Below, in pieces: positions 12,822 through 14,751 of a DNA stretch of 14,751 nucleotides. Source of the DNA: Desulfovibrionaceae bacterium UBA6814. Its GTDB lineage: Bacteria > Desulfobacterota > Desulfovibrionia > Desulfovibrionales > Desulfovibrionaceae. Both the position numbers and the translations under genes were made by a program. The stretch covers positions 18,790 to 33,540 of the forward strand of contig DKEU01000152.1 of NCBI GenBank assembly GCA_002452635.1, read 5' to 3'. Under the pieces are notes generated by a model. That model was given only the letters and a program-made list of their open reading frames with translations. It was not told where the DNA came from and did no database searches. The stretch's first letter is position 1. Each line of letters begins with the position of its first letter.

Positions 12822-14751
12822 ATGCCCGATGCCCAGCCGCACCCCAGGGAAAAACGCTTCCCCCTGGCCGCCCTGGCCGGGGGCATGCTGCTGGCCACCG
12901 GGCTGTACGGCCTGCTCCTGTGGCTGGTCTGGCACCAGCTCGAAATCCAGGACGTGCAGCACTCCGCCAACCACCGGCTCATCGAGCTGGCCGGGGAGAT
13001 CACCTGGCTGGACCGGGTCCTGACCCTGTACGCCCGGCTGGGCGCGGCCACCGGCGACGCCTCCTGGGAGGGCTCCTACCTGGCGTTGGAGGCCAAGCTG
13101 GGCACCGACCTGGCCGAAGCCGCCAGCCTGGCCACCGAAGACGTGCTGGTCCACTTCCTGGACCAGACCGCCGAGGCCAACAGCCGGATGGTGGCCCTGG
13201 AGCGCCGGGTGTTCGAGCTGGCCCGCACCGGGCACCCGCAGACGGCCCTCGCCCTGCTCGACTCGCCTGCCTACAGCCAGGACAAGGCCCTGTACGCCCG
13301 GGGCATGGCCGACCTCATCGCCACCCTGCAGGGAATAGCCGAGGAGAACACCGAGCAGGCCCACCGCCTGGGCATATACACCACCGTGGCCGGGGCCGTG
13401 GCCCTGGCGGTGCTGGCCGTGTCCTTCACCCTGCTCTGGAGGCTGGTGCGCCGCGCCGCCCACGACCAGGCCCTGCGGGTGCGGGAGGCCACCTCCGACC
13501 TGCGCGAGGCCAATTTCCGGCTCCAGGCCGTGCTCGACGCCATGCGCAGCGGCCTGGTGGTGTACCAGCCCGTGGACCAGGGCCGGGACTTCGAGATCCT
13601 CGAATTCAACCGCGCGGCCGAGGCCATCGAGGACCTGCCCCGGGACCGGGTGGTGGGCCGCCTGGTCAGCGCGGTCTTTCCCGGCATCGAGGCCTTCGGC
13701 CTGCTCGAGGTCATGCGCCGGGTCCTGGCCTCGGGCCGGCCCGAGCGCTTCCCCGTGGCCTACTACGCCGACGACCGCATCGCCGGCTGGCGCGACAACT
13801 TCGTGTACCGCCTGCCCTCGGGCGAGGTGGTGTCAGTGTACGACGATCTCACCGAGGCCAAGCAGGCCGAAACCGCCCTGCGGGAGAGCGAGGAGCGCCT
13901 GGCCCTGGCCATGCGCAGCGGCCGGATTGGCTTCTGGGACTGGAGCACCGCGGCCGGCAAGGTGGTCTACAGCGACCGGTGGTGCGAAATCCTGGGCCTG
14001 GAGCCCACGGAGGTGGCGCCCACCTACGAGGCCTGGGCGTCCCGCATCCACCCCGACGACCGCGACGCCACCCAGGACGCGCTCACCGCCCATCTGGAGG
14101 GCAAGAGCGACTCCTTCCAGCACGAACACCGGCTGCGCGCCAAGGACGGCTCCTGGCGCTGGGTCCTGGGCGTGGGCAAGGTGGGGGTGCGCGACGAGGC
14201 GGGCGTGCCCCTGCGGGTGACCGGGATCATGGTGGACATCTCCACCCGCAAGGAGGCCCAGGAGCGGCTGGCCGAGTCCGAGCGCCGCTTCCGCGACGTG
14301 GCCCTGACCTCGGGCGACTGGATCTGGGAGGTGGACGCCGCGGGCCGCTACACCTACGCCGCGGGCCGGGTCAGGGACCTGCTCGGCTACGAGCCCGAGG
14401 AGCTCATCGGCATGACCCCCTTCGACCTCATGCCCCCGGACGAGGCCCTGCGCATCTCCAACCTGTTCCAGGAGCTGGCCGCCCGGCAGGAGCCCATCGT
14501 GGACCTGGAGAACCGGTTCCGGGGCAAGGACGGCCGGGAGGGGATGCTGCTCACCAACGGCGTGCCCATCTACGACGCCGCGGGCGAGTTCTCCGGCTAC
14601 TTCGGGGTGGACAAGGACATCACCGCGCGCAAGCGCGACGAGTTCCAGCTCAAGCTCTTCGGCAAGGTCTTCGAGACCTCCCTGGAGGGCATCACGGTCA
14701 CCGACCGCTACGGCGAAATCCTGGCCGTGAACCCGGCCTTCACCGCCATCA
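12822..14751 (+). CDS. Membrane-bound multi-PAS sensor, output domain beyond the window (partial)
   Basis: The frame is open from ATG 12822 (CGGAG at 12812-12816) to the window edge, 643 codons. TM1 spans about 14-37 and TM2 about 185-206, flanking a helical periplasmic sensor domain with VLTLYARLGAATGDASWE, a motif I associate with four-helix-bundle inputs of PAS-containing sensors. Cytoplasmic PAS domains follow at about 235-345, 355-475 (a PAS_3-like fold with WASRIHPDDRD and a PAC region) and 484-608. A fourth begins at about 612 with VFETSLEGITVTD. This wording commonly precedes GGDEF/EAL modules, so the output may be cyclic-di-GMP turnover, though a histidine kinase is equally possible. 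It likely senses a periplasmic or redox/small-molecule cue. It follows the STAS/HATPase pair, so it may feed that switch. Confidence 0.85.
   Translation, partial: MPDAQPHPREKRFPLAALAGGMLLATGLYGLLLWLVWHQLEIQDVQHSANHRLIELAGEITWLDRVLTLYARLGAATGDASWEGSYLALEAKLGTDLAEAASLATEDVLVHFLDQTAEANSRMVALERRVFELARTGHPQTALALLDSPAYSQDKALYARGMADLIATLQGIAEENTEQAHRLGIYTTVAGAVALAVLAVSFTLLWRLVRRAAHDQALRVREATSDLREANFRLQAVLDAMRSGLVVYQPVDQGRDFEILEFNRAAEAIEDLPRDRVVGRLVSAVFPGIEAFGLLEVMRRVLASGRPERFPVAYYADDRIAGWRDNFVYRLPSGEVVSVYDDLTEAKQAETALRESEERLALAMRSGRIGFWDWSTAAGKVVYSDRWCEILGLEPTEVAPTYEAWASRIHPDDRDATQDALTAHLEGKSDSFQHEHRLRAKDGSWRWVLGVGKVGVRDEAGVPLRVTGIMVDISTRKEAQERLAESERRFRDVALTSGDWIWEVDAAGRYTYAAGRVRDLLGYEPEELIGMTPFDLMPPDEALRISNLFQELAARQEPIVDLENRFRGKDGREGMLLTNGVPIYDAAGEFSGYFGVDKDITARKRDEFQLKLFGKVFETSLEGITVTDRYGEILAVNPAFTAI

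Noticed and set aside
1..14751. CRISPR arrays, tRNA or rRNA genes, insertion sequences, prophage genes
   Set aside because: No regularly spaced repeats, cloverleaf sequence, transposase or phage motifs were seen on either strand; the toxin-antitoxin pair is the only typically mobile module.

Overview
The window is GC-rich (a sampled line of the tamB gene is 80% G+C, and codon third positions are almost all G or C). It comes from a Gram-negative bacterium, because it carries a tamA-tamB pair, which only makes sense with an outer membrane. An iron-sulfur flavoprotein, an antitoxin-first hicBA pair and a STAS/HATPase/multi-PAS signalling cluster suggest a sulfate-reducing deltaproteobacterium close to Desulfovibrionaceae. 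That placement is an impression from gene content and style, not a search result.

Layout. Positions 1-282 hold at most the tail of an upstream gene, then a strong intrinsic terminator and a consensus-like promoter. Next is a SpoIIAA/STAS-like gene (283-663) of about 50% G+C, clearly unlike its surroundings. Then come an iron-sulfur flavoprotein/FMN reductase (811-1395), a hicB-hicA toxin-antitoxin pair (1468-1862) and a convergent putative GT-A glycosyltransferase (1872-2663, minus). A likely operon follows on the plus strand: a 110-residue three-helix membrane protein, a YbaK-type trans-editing deacylase, a Rid-family protein without the usual catalytic arginine, and a GNAT acetyltransferase (2773-4474). 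A TetR regulator (4490-5092, minus) points the opposite way to an unannotated 26-codon membrane microprotein (5305-5385), which sits just before tamA (5496-7304) and tamB (start at 7363 or 7349, end 11745).

The right end is a signalling cluster: a STAS anti-anti-sigma-like protein (11839-12183), an RsbW-like HATPase (12301-12735), and a large two-transmembrane multi-PAS sensor (12822 to beyond the window edge) whose output domain is not visible.

How the parts may work together. TamA (outer-membrane Omp85 barrel) and TamB (inner-membrane anchored, periplasm-spanning) form one envelope assembly/lipid transport machine. The divergent TetR gene and the inverted repeats in the 212-bp gap make it a candidate regulator of the microprotein and possibly of tamAB. 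The STAS and HATPase proteins look like a partner-switch pair, with the PAS protein as a likely neighbouring input.

I see no complete novel defence or mobile system. The most unusual points are the start of tamB (a five-codon ORF ending in a GTGA overlap, beside a C6 tract where one extra C would join the frames), three stem-loops in a row between the STAS and HATPase genes including a 27-bp AT-rich palindrome, the nested repeats beside tetR, and the missed microprotein.
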